From Pseudeuparius sepicola (Eukaryota > Arthropoda > Insecta > Coleoptera > Anthribidae): 64,000 nt of DNA. The notes beneath the pieces were generated by a model. That model saw only the letters and a program-made list of their open reading frames with translations. It had not been told where the DNA came from and made no database searches. Below, in pieces: positions 36,606 to 49,934 of the stretch. Position 1 is the stretch's first letter, and each line of letters opens with the position of its first letter. The stretch is taken from assembly GCA_963920635.1 (NCBI GenBank), contig OY987308.1:9304225-9368224 (forward strand), written 5' to 3'. The position numbers were made by a program, and so were the translations under genes.

Positions 36606-38143
36606 TAGATCTATTTTTGGTAATAGAAGACTTAAGTTGCCCCAAATCAAAAAACAAGCCTGTTGACAATCTTAGAGGTTTTCGTGTATCTACTGTGATT
36701 TTGTAATTTTTCGACATTTAAACTAGTAGAATGTTATAAATTATCAAAAATCAATCACTGTTGAAAATCTCAGACATTACGAGGACCTATTGTGGTTTTG
36801 TAATTTCTCAATACTATTTCAGTTTAAAGTAGTAAAAAGTGATTAACAAAAGTTCTTCAAAATAAAATCGTAAGCTCTGGAGCTAAACTTGTGAGATTAG
36901 AAAAATTTTGATTCCCGTGATCTCCTTTTCATAAAAGGAGACTAATGTTTTTTTTTGTGACAGCTGCAACGAAAGTTTATTATGAAAGGTTTTTCTGGAT
37001 GGAAAAGTCCTAGTTTCTGAATTCCTAATTTCTTCGATACTACTTTACTAGTAAATGTACAAAACTGCAAATTTTTTAACAATATTGATTCCGTGGTTTA
37101 TTTAGACCTCCTTTTGGTAAAACCAGACTAAAGTTGCCCCGAATAAAAAAAAAACGTGCCCTGTTGACAGTCTTAGTGGCTCGCTTAGAGGTTTTCGTGT
37201 ATCCACTGTGATTTAAACTAGTAAAATGTTATAATATCAAAAAACAATCACTGTTGAAATTCTCAGACATTTCGAATACCTAAAATGTTACTATTAATAG
37301 TTTTTCAGAATAAAATCGTATGCTCCAGAGCAAACCTTGTGAGATTTTGAACAATTTTGATTCCCGTGATCTCCTTTTCATAAAAGAAGACTAAAGAACT
37401 AATGTTCTTTTTTGTGACAGCTACAACAAAATTTCATAAACCTTGTGAGATTTTGAACAATTTTCATTCCCGTGATCTCCTTTTCATAAACGAAGACTAA
37501 AGAACTAATGTTCCTTTTTTGCGATAGCTACAACAAAATTTCATTATGAACGGTTTTTCTTAGTTTCTAAATCTCTACTTTTTTCGATACTATTTTACAG
37601 AAATCGTAAGCTGCCGCACAATACTGCAATGATTTTGCACAATTTTGTCTCCGTGATTTATTAGATCTCCTTTTGGTAAAAGAAGACTAAAGTTGCCCCG
37701 AATCAAAAAACATGTCCAGGTTTTCTTGTACATTTCGAGGACCTATTGTGTTTTAAAGTTTAAAGTAGTAAAAGTGATAACAAAAGTTCTTCAGAATAAA
37801 ATCGTAAGCTCTGGAGCTCAACTTGTGAGATTAGAGAAATTTTGATTCCCGTGATCTCCTTTTCATAAAAGGAGACTAATGTTTTTTTTTTGTGACAGCT
37901 GCAACGAAAGTTTATTATGAAAGGTTTTTCTGATTGGAAAAGTCCTAGTTTCTGAATTCTTTGATACTATTTCAGTTTAAAGAAGTAAAACTTGTGAAAA
38001 TTTGAACAAATTTGATTCACGTGTTCAACTTTTTATAAAAGGAGACTAGTGAAACAGCTACAACAAAATTTCATTATGAAACTTTTTTCTGGATGGAAAA
38101 CTATTAGTTTCTAAATGTCTAATTTTTTCGATACTATTTTATC
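36544..38143 (+). repeat. Satellite unit 21, 1600 bp, (1,0) with a 273 bp deletion
   Basis: Opens with the degenerate landmark gaaacgtatattgccgg. Near 37955 the second a block stops at ctgaattc and continues as tttgatactatttcag of c', removing the end of a, all of Q and the start of c' (about 273 bp). T10 run at about 37880. Confidence 0.9.
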
Positions 38144-39639
38144 GTAAACGTAAGCTACCGTACAAAACTGCAAATATTTTGAACAATTTTGTTTCCGTCA
38201 TTTATTTAGATCTCTTTTTGGTAATAGAAGACTTAAGTTGCCCCAAATCAAAAAACAAGCCTGTTGACAATCTTAGAGGTTTTCGTGTATCTAATGTGAT
38301 TTTGTAATTTTTCGACATTTAAACTAGTAGAATGTTATAAATTATCAAAAATCAATCACTGTTGAAAATCTCAGACATTACGAGGACCTATTGTGGTTTT
38401 GTAATTTCTCAATACTATTTCAGTTTAAAGTAGTAAAAAGTGATTAACAAAAGTTCTTCAAAATAAAATCGTAAGCTCTGGAGCTCAACTTGTGAGATTA
38501 GAGAAATTTTGATTCCCGTGATCTCCTTTTCATAAAAGGAGACTAATGTTTTTTTTTTGTGACAGCTGCAACGAAAGTTTATTATGAAAGGTTTTTCTGG
38601 TTGGAAAAGTCCTAGTTTCTGAATTCCTAATTTCTTCGATACTACTTTACTAGTAAATGTACAAAACTGCAAATTTTTTAACAATATTGATTCCGTGGTT
38701 TATTTAGACCTCCTTTTGGTAAAACCAGACTAAAGTTGCCCCGAATAAAAAAAAACGTGCCCTGTTGACAGTCTTAGTGGCTCGCTTAGAGGTTTTCGTG
38801 TATCTACTGTGATTTAAACTAGTAAAATGTTATAATATCAAAAAACAATCACTGTTGAAATTCTCAAACATTTCGAATACCTAAAATGTTACTATTAATA
38901 GTTTTTCAGAATAAAATCGTATGCTCCGAGCAAACCTTGTGAGATTTTGAACAATTTTGATTCCCGTGATCTCCTTTTCATAAAAGAAGACTAAAGAACT
39001 AATGTTCTTTTTTTGTGACAGCTACAACAAAATTTCATAAACCTTGTGAGATTTTGAACAATTTTGATTCCCGTGATCTCCTTTTCATAAAAGAAGACTA
39101 AAGAACTAATGTTCCTTTTTTGCGATAGCTACAACAAACTTTCATTATGAACGGTTTTTCTTAGTTTCTAAATCTCTACTTTTTTCGATACTATATTACA
39201 GAAATCGTAAGCTGCCGCACAATACTGCAATGATTTTGAACAATTTTGTCTCCGTGATTTATTAGATCTCCTTTTGGTAAAAGAAGACTAAAGTTGCCCC
39301 GAATCAAAAAACATGTCCAGTTGAAAGTCTTAGAGGTTTTCGTGTATCTACTGTGATTTTCTAATTTTTCGACATTAAACTGTTATAAATTATCAAAAAA
39401 CAATCAGTGTTTAATTTCTCAGACATTTCAAGTATCTATTGTGGTTTCGTAATTTTTTGATACTATTTCAGTTTAAAGAAGTAAAACTTGTGAAAATTTG
39501 AACAAATTTGATTCACGTGTTCAACTTTTTATAAAAGGAGACTAGTGAAACAGCTACAACAAAATTTCATTATGAAACTTTTTTCTGGATGGAAAACTAT
39601 TAGTTTCTAAATGTCTAATTTTTTCGATACTATTTTATC
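38144..39639 (+). repeat. Satellite unit 22, 1496 bp, (m,n)=(0,1)
   Basis: P has cgtacaaaactgc (about 38158), shared only with the next unit. The first a block carries gagctcaac and gagaaatt, normally found in the module-internal a, so it looks like a converted or crossed-over block. The a' dyad is damaged (atgctccgagca, about 38930). Confidence 0.91.
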
Positions 39640-42070
39640 GTAAACGTAAGCTACCGTACAAAACTGCAAATATTTTGAACAATTTTGTTTCCGTCATTTA
39701 TTTAGATCTCTTTTTGGTAATAGAAGACTTAAGTTGCCCCAAGTCAAAAAACAAGCCTGTTGACAATCTTAGAGGTTTTCGTGTATCTACTGTGATTTTG
39801 TAATTTTTCGACATTTAAACTAGTAGAATGTTATAAATTATCAAAAATCAATCACTGTTGAAAATCTCAGACATTACGAGGACCTATTGTGGTTTTGTAA
39901 ATTCTCAATACTATTTCAGTTTAAAGTAGTAAAAAGTGATTAACAAAAGTTCTTCAAAATAAAATCGTAAGCTCTGGAGCTAAACTTGTGAGATTAGAAA
40001 AATTTTGATTCCCGTGATCTCCTTTTCATAAAAGGAGACTAATGTTTTTTTTTTGTGACAGCTGCAACGAAAGTTTATTATGAAAGGTTTTTCTGGTTGG
40101 AAAAGTCCTAGTTTCTGAATTCCTAATTTCTTCGATACTACTTTACTAGTAAATGTACAAAACTGCAAATTTTTTAACAATATTGATTCCGTGGTTTATT
40201 TAGACCTCCTTTTGGTAAAACCAGACTAAAGTTGCCCCGAATAAAAAAAAACGTGCCCTGTTGACAGTCTTAGTGGCTCGCTTAGAGGTTTTCGTGTATC
40301 GACTGTGATTTAAACTAGTAAAATGTTATAATATCAAAAAACAATCACTGTTGAAATTCTCAGACATTTCGAATACCTAAAATGTTACTATTAATAGTTT
40401 TTCAGAATAAAATCGTATGCTCCAGAGCAAACCTTGTGAGATTTTGAACAATTTTGATTCCCGTGATCTCCTTTTCATAAAAGAAGACTAAAGAACTAAT
40501 GTTCTTTTTTTGTGACAGCTACAACAAAATTTCATAAACCTTGTGAGATTTTGAACAATTTTGATTCCCGTGATCTCCTTTTCATAAACGAAGACTAAAG
40601 AACTAATGTTCCTTTTTTGCGATAGCTACAACAAAATTTCATTATGAACGGTTTTTCTTAGTTTCTAAATCTCTACTTTTTTCGATACTATTTTACAGAA
40701 ATCGTAAGCTGCCGCACAATACTGCAATGATTTTGAACAATTTTGTCTCCGTGATTTATTAGATCTCCTTTTGGTAAAAGAAGACTAAAGTTGCCCCGAA
40801 TCAAAAAACATGTCCAGGTTTTCTTGTACATTTCGAGGACCTATTGTGTTTTAAAGTTTAAAGTAGTAAAAGTGATAACAAAAGTTCTTCAGAATAAAAT
40901 CGTAAGCTCTGGAGCTCAACTTGTGAGATTAGAGAAATTTTGATTCCCGTGATCTCCTTTTCATAAAAGGAGACTAATGTTTTTTTTTGTGACAGCTGCA
41001 ACGAAAGTTTATTATGAAAGGTTTTTCTGGTTGGAAAAGTCCTAGTTTCTGAATTCCTAATTTCTTCGATACTACTTTACTAGTAAATGTACAAAACTGC
41101 AAATTTTTTAACAATATTGATTCCGTGGTTTATTTAGACCTCCTTTTGGTAAAACCAGACTAAAGTTGCCCCGAATAAAAAAAAACGTGCCCTGTTGACA
41201 GTCTTAGTGGCTCGCTTAGAGGTTTTCGTGTATCTACTGTGATTTAAACTAGTAAAATATTATAATATCAAAAAACAATCACTGTTGAAATTCTCAGACA
41301 TTTCGAATACCTAAAATGTTACTATTAATAGTTTTTCAGAATAAAATTGTATGCTCCAGAGCAAACCTTGTGAGATTTTGAACAATTTTGATTCCCGTGA
41401 TCTCCTTTTCATAAAAGAAGACTAAAGAACTAATGTTCTTTTTTTGTGACAGCTACAACAAAACTTCATAAACCTTGTGAGATTTTGAACAATTTTGATT
41501 CCCGTGATCTCCTTTTCATAAAAGAAGACTAAAGAACTAATGTTCCTTTTTTGCGATAGCTACAACAAAATTTCATTATGAACGGTTTTTCTTAGTTTCT
41601 AAATCTCTACTTTTTTCGATACTATTTTACAGAAATCGTAAGCTGCCGCACAATACTGCAATGATTTTGAACAATTTTGTCTCCGTGATTTATTAGATCT
41701 CCTTTTGGTAAAAGAAGACTAAAGTTGCCCCGAATCAAAAAACATGTCCAGTTGAAAGTCTTAGAGGTTTTCGTGTATCTACTGTGATTTTCTAATTTTT
41801 CGACATTAAACTGTTATAAATTATCAAAAAACAATCAGTGTTTAATTTCTCAGACATTTCAAGTATCTATTGTGGTTTCGTAATTTTTTGATACTATTTC
41901 AGTTTAAAGAAGTAAAACTTGTGAAAATTTGAACAAATTTGATTCACGTGTTCAACTTTTTATAAAAGGAGACTAGTGAAACAGCTACAACAAAATTTCA
42001 TTATGAAACTTTTTTCTGGATGGAAAACTATTAGTTTCTAAATGTCTAATTTTTTCGATACTATTTTATC
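39640..42070 (+). repeat. Satellite unit 23, 2431 bp, (m,n)=(1,1)
   Basis: Complete unit with both modules. Many private single changes: ccccaagtc (39738), gtaaattctc (about 39897), tatcgactg (about 40298), aaaatattata (about 41256), aaaattgtatg (about 41344), aaaacttcat (about 41460). T10 run in the first a block. Confidence 0.92.
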
Positions 42071-43566
42071 GTAAACGTAAGCTACCGTACAATACTGCAA
42101 ATATTTTGAACAATTTTGTTTCCGTCATTTATTTAGATCTCTTTTTGGTAATAGAAGACTTAAGTTGCCCCAAATCAAAAAACAAGCCTGTTGACAATCT
42201 TAGAGGTTTTCGTGTATCTACTGTGATTTTGTAATTTTTCGACATTTAAACTAGTAGAATGTTATAAATTATCAAAAATCAATCACTGTTGAAAATCTCA
42301 GACATTACGGAGGACCTATTGTGGTTTTGTAATTTCTCAATACTATTTCAGTTTAAAGTAGTAAAAAGTGATTAACAAAAGTTCTTCAAAATAAAATCGT
42401 AAGCTCTGGAGCTAAACTTGTGAGATTAGAAAAATTTTGATTCCCGTGATCTCCTTTTCATAAAAGGAGACTAATGTTTTTTTTTGTGACAGCTGCAACG
42501 AAAGTTTATTATGAAAGGTTTTTCTGGTTGGAAAAGTCCTAGTTTCTGAATTCCTAATTTCTTCGATACTACTTTACTAGTAAATGTACAAAACTGCAAA
42601 TTTTTTAACAATATTGATTCCGTGGTTTATTTAGACCTCCTTTTGGTAAAACCAGACTAAAGTTGCCCCGAATAAAAAAAACGTGCCCTGTTGACAGTCT
42701 TAGTGGCTCGCTTAGAGGTTTTCGTGTATCTACTGTGATTTAAACTAGTAAAATGTTATAATATCAAAAAACAATCACTGTTGAAATTCTCAGACATTTC
42801 GAATACCTAAAATGTTACTATTAATAGTTTTTCAGAATAAAATCGTATGCTCCAGAGCAAACCTTGTGAGATTTTGAACAATTTTGATTCCCGTGATCTC
42901 CTTTTCATAAAAGAAGACTAAAGAACTAATGTTCTTTTTTTGTGACAGCTACAACAAAATTTCATAAACCTTGTGAGATTTTGAACAATTTTGATTCCCG
43001 TGATCTCCTTTTCATAAAGGAAGACTAAAGAACTAATGTTCCTTTTTTGCGATAGCTACAACAAAATTTCATTATGAACGGATTTTCTTAGTTTCTAAAT
43101 CTCTACTTTTTTCGATACTATTTTACAGAAATCGTAAGCTGCCGCACAATACTGCAATGATTTTGAACAATTTTGTCTCCGTGATTTATTAGATCTCCTT
43201 TTGGTAAAAGAAGACTAAAGTTGAACCGGAACAAAAAACATGTCCAGTTGAAAGTCTTAGAGGTTTTCGTGTATCTACTGTGATTTTCTAATTTTTCGAC
43301 ATTAAACTGTTATAAATTATCAAAAAACAATCAGTGTTTAATTTCTCAGACATTTCAAGTATCTATTGTGGTTTCGTAATTTTTTGATACCATTTCAGTT
43401 TAAAGAAGTAAAACTTGTGAAAATTTGAACAAATTTGATTCACGTGTTCAACTTTTTATAAAAGGAGACTAGTGAAACAGCTACAACAAAATTTCATTAT
43501 GAAACTTTTTTCTGGATGGAAAACTATTAGTTTCTAAATGTCTAATTTTTTCGATACTATTTTATC
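42071..43566 (+). repeat. Satellite unit 24, 1496 bp, (m,n)=(0,1)
   Basis: R has gttgaaccggaac (about 43222) and c' has gataccatttc, shared only with units 6 and 7. Private acattacggagg (one G gained, about 42303) and cggattttc (about 43080). Counterpart of unit 7 without its 934 bp module. Confidence 0.92.
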
Positions 43567-45064
43567 GTAAACGTAAGCTACCGTACAATACTGCAAATAT
43601 TTTGAACAATTTTGTTTCCGCCATTTATTTAGATCTCTTTTTGGTAATAGAAGACTTAAGTTGCCCCAAATCAAAAAACAAGCCTGTTGACAATCTTAGA
43701 GGTTTTCGTGTATCTACTGTGATTTTGTAATTTTTCGACATTTAAACTAGTAGAATGTTATAAATTATCAAAAATCAATCACTGTTGAAAATCTCAGACA
43801 TTACGAGGACCTATTGTGGTTTTGTAATTTCTCAATACTATTTCAGTTTAAAGTAGTAAAAAGTGATTAACAAAAGTTCTTCAAAATAAAATCGTAAGCT
43901 CTGGAACTAAACTTGTGAGATTAGAAAAATTTTGATTCCCGTGATCTCCTTTTCATAAAAGGAGACTAATGTTTTTTTTTTGTGACAGCTGCAACGAAAG
44001 TTTATTATGAAAGGTTTTTCTGGTTGGAAAAGTCCTAGTTTCTGAATTCCTAATTTCTTCGATACTACTTTACTAGTAAATGTACAAAACTGCAAATTTT
44101 TTAACAATATTGATTCCGTGGTTTATTTAGACCTCCTTTTGGTAAAACCAGACTAAAGTTGCCCCGAATAAAAAAAAAACGTGCCCTGTTGACAGTCTTA
44201 GTGGCTCGCTTAGAGGTTTTCGTGTATCTACTGTGATTTAAACTAGTAAAATGTTATAATATCAAAAAACAATCACTGTTGAAATTCTCAGACATTTCGA
44301 ATACCTAAAATGTTACTATTAATAGTTTTTCAGAATAAAATCGTATGCTCCAGAGCAAACCTTGTGAAATTTTGAACAATTTTGATTCCCGTGATCTCCT
44401 TTTCATAAAAGAAGACTAAAGAACTAATGTTCTTTTTTTGTGACAGCTACAACAAAATTTCATAAACCTTGTGAGATTTTGAACAATTTTGATTCCCGTG
44501 ATCTCCTTTTCATAAAAGAAGACTAAAGAACTAATGTTCCTTTTTTGCGATAGCTACAACAAAATTTCATTATGAACGGTTTTTCTTAATTTCTAAATCT
44601 CTACTTTTTTCGATACTATTTTACAGAAATCGTAAGCTGCCGCACAATACTGCAATGATTTTGAACAATTTTGTCTCCGTGATTTATTAGATCTCCTTTT
44701 GGTAAAAGAAGACTAAAGTTGCCCCGAATCAAAAAACATGTCCAGTTGAAAGTCTTAGAGGTTTTCGTGTATCTACTGTGATTTTCTAATTTTTCGACAT
44801 TAAACTGTTATAAATTATCAAAAAACAATCAGTGTTTAATTTCTCAGACATTTCAAGTATCTATTGTGGTTTCGTAATTTTTTGATACTATTTCAGTTTA
44901 AAGAAGTAAAACTTGTTAAAATTTGAACAAATTTGATTCACGTGTTCAACTTTTTATAAAAGGAGACTAGTGAAACAGCTACAACAAAATTTCATTATGA
45001 AACTTTTTTCTGGATGGAAAACTATTAGTTTCTAAATGTCTAATTTTTTCGATACTATTTTATC
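43567..45064 (+). repeat. Satellite unit 25, 1498 bp, (m,n)=(0,1)
   Basis: Counterpart of unit 8 with the same length and the same rare set: tttccgcca, ggaactaaac, T10, A10 and tgaaattttg. Start of the best-matched part of the long-range duplication. Confidence 0.94.
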
Positions 45065-46557
45065 GTAAACGTAAGCTACCGTACAATACTGCAAATATTT
45101 TGAACAATTTTGTTTCCGCCATTTATTTAGATCTCTTTTTGGTAATAGAAGACTTAAGTTGCCCCAAATCAAAAAACAAGCCTGTTGACAATCTTAGAGG
45201 TTTTCGTGTATCTACTGTGATTTTGTAATTTTTCGACATTTAAACTAGTAGAATGTTATAAATTATCAAAAATCAATCACTGTTGAAAATCTCAGACATT
45301 ACGAGGACCTATTGTGGTTTTGTAATTTCTCAATACTATTTCAGTTTAAAGTAGTAAAAAGTGATTAACAAAAGTTCTTCAAAATAAAATCGTAAGCTCT
45401 GGAGCTAAACTTGTGAGATTAGAAAAATTTTGATTCCCGTGATCTCCTTTTCATAAAAGGAGACTAATGTTTTTTTTTGTGACAGCTGCAACGAAAGTTT
45501 ATTATGAAAGGTTTTTCTGGTTGGAAAAGTCCTAGTTTCTGAATTCCTAATTTCTTCGATACTACTTTACTAGTAAATGTACAAAACTGCAAATTTTTTA
45601 ACAATATTGATTCCGTGGTTTATTTAGACCTCCTTTTGGTAAAACCAGACTAAAGTTGCCCCGAATAAAAAAAAACGTGCCCTGTTGACAGTCTTAGTGG
45701 CTCGCTTAGAGGTTTTCGTGTATCTACTGTGATTTAAACTAGTAAAATGTTATAATATCAAAAAACAATCACTGTTGAAATTCTCAGACATTTCGAATAC
45801 ATAAAATGTTACTATTAATAGTTTTTCAGAATAAAATCGTATGCTCCAGAGCAAACCTTGTGAGATTTTGAACAATTTTGATTCCCGTAATCTCCTTTTC
45901 ATAAAAGAAGACTAAAGAACTAATGTTCTTTTTTTGTGACAGCTACAACAAAATTTCATAAACCTTGTGAGATTTTGAACAATTTTAATTCCCGTGATCT
46001 CCTTTTCATAAAAGAAGACTAAAGAACTAATGTTCCTTTTTTGCGATAGCTACAACAAAATTTCATTATGAACGGTTTTTCTTAGTTTCTAAATCTCTAC
46101 TTTTTTCGATACTATTTTACAGAAATCGTAAGCTGCCGCACAATACTGAACAATTGAACAATTTTGTCTCCGTGATTTATTAGATCTCCTTTTGGTAAAA
46201 GAAGACTAAAGTTGCCCCGAATCAAAAAACATGTCCAGTTGAAAGTCTTAGAGGTTTTCGTGTATCTACTGTGATTTTCTAATTTTTCGACATTAAACTG
46301 TTATAAATTATCAAAAAACAATCAGTGTTTAATTTCTCAGACATTTCAAGTATCTATTGTGGTTTCGTAATTTTTTGATACTATTTCAGTTTAAAGAAGT
46401 AAAACTTGTGAAAATTTGAACAAATTTGATTCACGTGTTCAACTTTTTATAAAAGGAGACTAGTGAAACAGCTACAACAAAATTTCATTATGAAACTTTT
46501 TTCTGGATGGAAAACTATTAGTTTCTAAATGTCTAATTTTTTCGATACTATTTTATC
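45065..46557 (+). repeat. Satellite unit 26, 1493 bp, (m,n)=(0,1)
   Basis: Counterpart of unit 9, including cccgtaatctcc (about 45886), gaatacataaaatg and actgaacaattgaac. One T longer near 46100. Confidence 0.93.
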
Positions 46558-47499
46558 GTAAACGTAAGCTACCGTACAATACTGCAAATATTTTGAACAA
46601 TTTTGTTTCCGTCATTTATTTAGATCTCTTTTTGGTAATAGAAGACTTAAGTTGCCCCAAATCAAAAAACAAGCCTGTTGACAATCTTAGAGGTTTTCGT
46701 GTATCTACTGTGATTTTGTAATTTTTCGACATTTAAACTAGTAGAATGTTATAAATTATCAAAAATCAATCACTGTTGAAAATCTCAGACATTACGAGGA
46801 CCTATTGTGGTTTTGTAATTTCTCAATACTATTTCAGTTTAAAGTAGTAAAAAGTGATTAACAAAAGTTCTTCAAAATAAAATCGTAAGCTCTGGAGCTA
46901 AACTTGTGAGATTAGAAAAATTTTGATTCCCGTGATCTCCTTTTCATAAAAGGAGACTAATGTTTTTTTTTGTGACAGCTGCAACGAAAGTTTATTATGA
47001 AAGGTTTTTCTGATTGGAAAAGTCCTAGTTTCTGAATTCCTAATTTCTTCGATACTACTTTACTAGTAAATGTACAAAACTGCAAATTTTTTAACAATAT
47101 TGATTCCGTGGTTTATTTAGACCTCCTTTTGGTAAAACCAGACTAAAGTTGCCCCGAATAAAAAAAAACGTGCCCTGTTGACAGTCTTAGTGGCTCGCTT
47201 AGAGGTTTTCGTGTATCTACTGTGATTTAAACTAGTAAACTGTTATAAATTATCAAAAAACAATCAGTGTTTAATTTCTCAGACATTTCAAGTATCTATT
47301 GTGGTTTCGTAATTTTTTGATACTATTTCAGTTTAAAGAAGTAAAACTTGTGAAAATTTGAACAAATTTGATTCACGTGTTCAACTTTTTATAAAAGGAG
47401 ACTAGTGAAACAGCTACAACAAAATTTCATTATGAAACTTTTTTCTGGATGGAAAACTATTAGTTTCTAAATGTCTAATTTTTTCGATACTATTTTATC
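46558..47499 (+). repeat. Satellite unit 27, 942 bp, (m,n)=(0,0)
   Basis: Q-to-R-tail junction as in units 5 and 10 (about 47231). a'' has gtgaaaatttg. Forms a tandem pair with the next unit. Confidence 0.92.
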
Positions 47500-48441
47500 G
47501 TAAACGTAAGCTACCGTACAATACTGCAAATATTTTGAACAATTTTGTTTCCGTCATTTATTTAGATCTCTTTTTGGTAATAGAAGACTTAAGTTGCCCC
47601 AAATCAAAAAACAAGCCTGTTGACAATCTTAGAGGTTTTCGTGTATCTACTGTGATTTTGTAATTTTTCGACATTTAAACTAGTAGAATGTTATAAATTA
47701 TCAAAAATCAATCACTGTTGAAAATCTCAGACATTACGAGGACCTATTGTGGTTTTGTAATTTCTCAATACTATTTCAGTTTAAAGTAGTAAAAAGTGAT
47801 TAACAAAAGTTCTTCAAAATAAAATCGTAAGCTCTGGAGCTAAACTTGTGAGATTAGAAAAATTTTGATTCCCGTGATCTCCTTTTCATAAAAGGAGACT
47901 AATGTTTTTTTTTGTGACAGCTGCAACGAAAGTTTATTATGAAAGGTTTTTCTGATTGGAAAAGTCCTAGTTTCTGAATTCCTAATTTCTTCGATACTAC
48001 TTTACTAGTAAATGTACAAAACTGCAAATTTTTTAACAATATTGATTCCGTGGTTTATTTAGACCTCCTTTTGGTAAAACCAGACTAAAGTTGCCCCGAA
48101 TAAAAAAAAACGTGCCCTGTTGACAGTCTTAGTGGCTCGCTTAGAGGTTTTCGTGTATCTACTGTGGTTTAAACTAGTAAACTGTTATAAATTATCAAAA
48201 AACAATCAGTGTTTAATTTCTCAGACATTTCAAGTATCTATTGTGGTTTCGTAATTTTTTGATACTATTTCAGTTTAAAGAAGTAAAACTTGTTAAAATT
48301 TGAACAAATTTGATTCACGTGTTCAACTTTTTATAAAAGGAGACTAGTGAAACAGCTACAACAAAATTTCATTATGAAACTTTTTTCTGGATGGAAAACT
48401 ATTAGTTTCTAAATGTCTAATTTTTTCGATACTATTTTATC
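47500..48441 (+). repeat. Satellite unit 28, 942 bp, (m,n)=(0,0)
   Basis: Same junction class as unit 27. Private ctgtggtttaaac in Q (about 48163); a'' has cttgttaaaa as in unit 10. The pair 27/28 stands where the first segment has one unit. Confidence 0.92.
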
Positions 48442-49934
48442 GTAAACGTAAGCTACCGTACAATACTGCAAATATTTTGAACAATTTTGTTTCCGTCATT
48501 TATTTAGATCTCTTTTTGGTAATAGAAGACTTAAGTTGCCCCAAATCAAAAAACAAGCCTGTTGACAATCTTAGAGGTTTTCGTGTATCTACTGTGATTT
48601 TGTAATTTTTCGACATTTAAACTAGTAGAATGTTATAAATTATCAAAAATCAATCACTGTTGAAAATCTCAGACATTACGAGGACCTATTGTGGTTTTGT
48701 AATTTCTCAATACTATTTCAGTTTAAAGTAGTAAAAAGTGATTAACAAAAGTTCTTCAAAATAAAATCGTAAGCTCTGGAGCTAAACTTGTGAGATTAGA
48801 AAAATTTTGATTCCCGTGATCTCCTTTTCATAAAAGGAGACTAATGTTTTTTTTTGTGACAGCTGCAACGAAAGTTTATTATGAAAGGTTTTTCTGGTTG
48901 GAAAAGTCCTAGTTTCTGAATTCCTAATTTCTTCGATACTACTTTACTAGTAAATGTACAAAACTGCAAATTTTTTAACAATATTGATTCCGTGGTTTAT
49001 TTAGACCTCCTTTTGGTAAAACCAGACTAAAGTTGCCCCGAATAAAAAAAAACGTGCCCTGTTGACAGTCTTAGTGGCTCGCTTAGAGGTTTTCGTGTAT
49101 CTACTGTGATTTAAACTAGTAAAATGTTATAATATCAAAAAACAATCACTGTTGAAATTCTCAGACATTTCGAATACATAAAATGTTACTATTAATAGTT
49201 TTTCAGAATAAAATCGTATGCTCCAGAGCAAACCTTGTGAGATTTTGAACAATTTTGATTCCCGTGATCTCCTTTTCATAAAAGAAGACTAAAGAACTAA
49301 TGTTCTTTTTTTGTGACAGCTACAACAAAATTTCATAAACCTTGTGAGATTTTGAACAATTTTAATTCCCGTGATCTCCTTTTCATAAAAGAAGACTAAA
49401 GAACTAATGTTCCTTTTTTGCGATAGCTACAACAAAATTTCATTATGAACGGTTTTTCTTAGTTTCTAAATCTCTACTTTTTTCGATACTATTTTACAGA
49501 AATCGTAAGCTGCCGCACAATACTGAACAATTGAACAATTTTGTCTCCGTGATTTATTAGATCTCCTTTTGGTAAAAGAAGACTAAAGTTGCCCCGAATC
49601 AAAAAACATGTCCAGTTGAAAGTCTTAGAGGTTTTCGTGTATCTACTGTGATTTTCTAATTTTTCGACATTAAACTGTTATAAATTATCAAAAAACAATC
49701 AGTGTTTAATTTCTCAGACATTTCAAGTATCTATTGTGGTTTCGTAATTTTTTGATACTATTTCAGTTTAAAGAAGTAAAACTTGTGAAAATTTGAACAA
49801 ATTTGATTCACGTGTTCAACTTTTTATAAAAGGAGACTAGTGAAACAGCTACAACAAAATTTCATTATGAAACTTTTTTCTGGATGGAAAACTATTAGTT
49901 TCTAAATGTGTAATTTTTTCGATACTATTTTATC
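48442..49934 (+). repeat. Satellite unit 29, 1493 bp, (m,n)=(0,1)
   Basis: Counterpart of unit 11 (offset 32,487). Private aaatgtgtaatt in a'' (about 49907). Confidence 0.92.

Noticed and set aside
38144..38175. P block reading cgtacaaaactgc in units 22 and 23 as a Q-to-P conversion tract
   Set aside because: The change is a single T to A; one base is not enough to distinguish conversion from point mutation.
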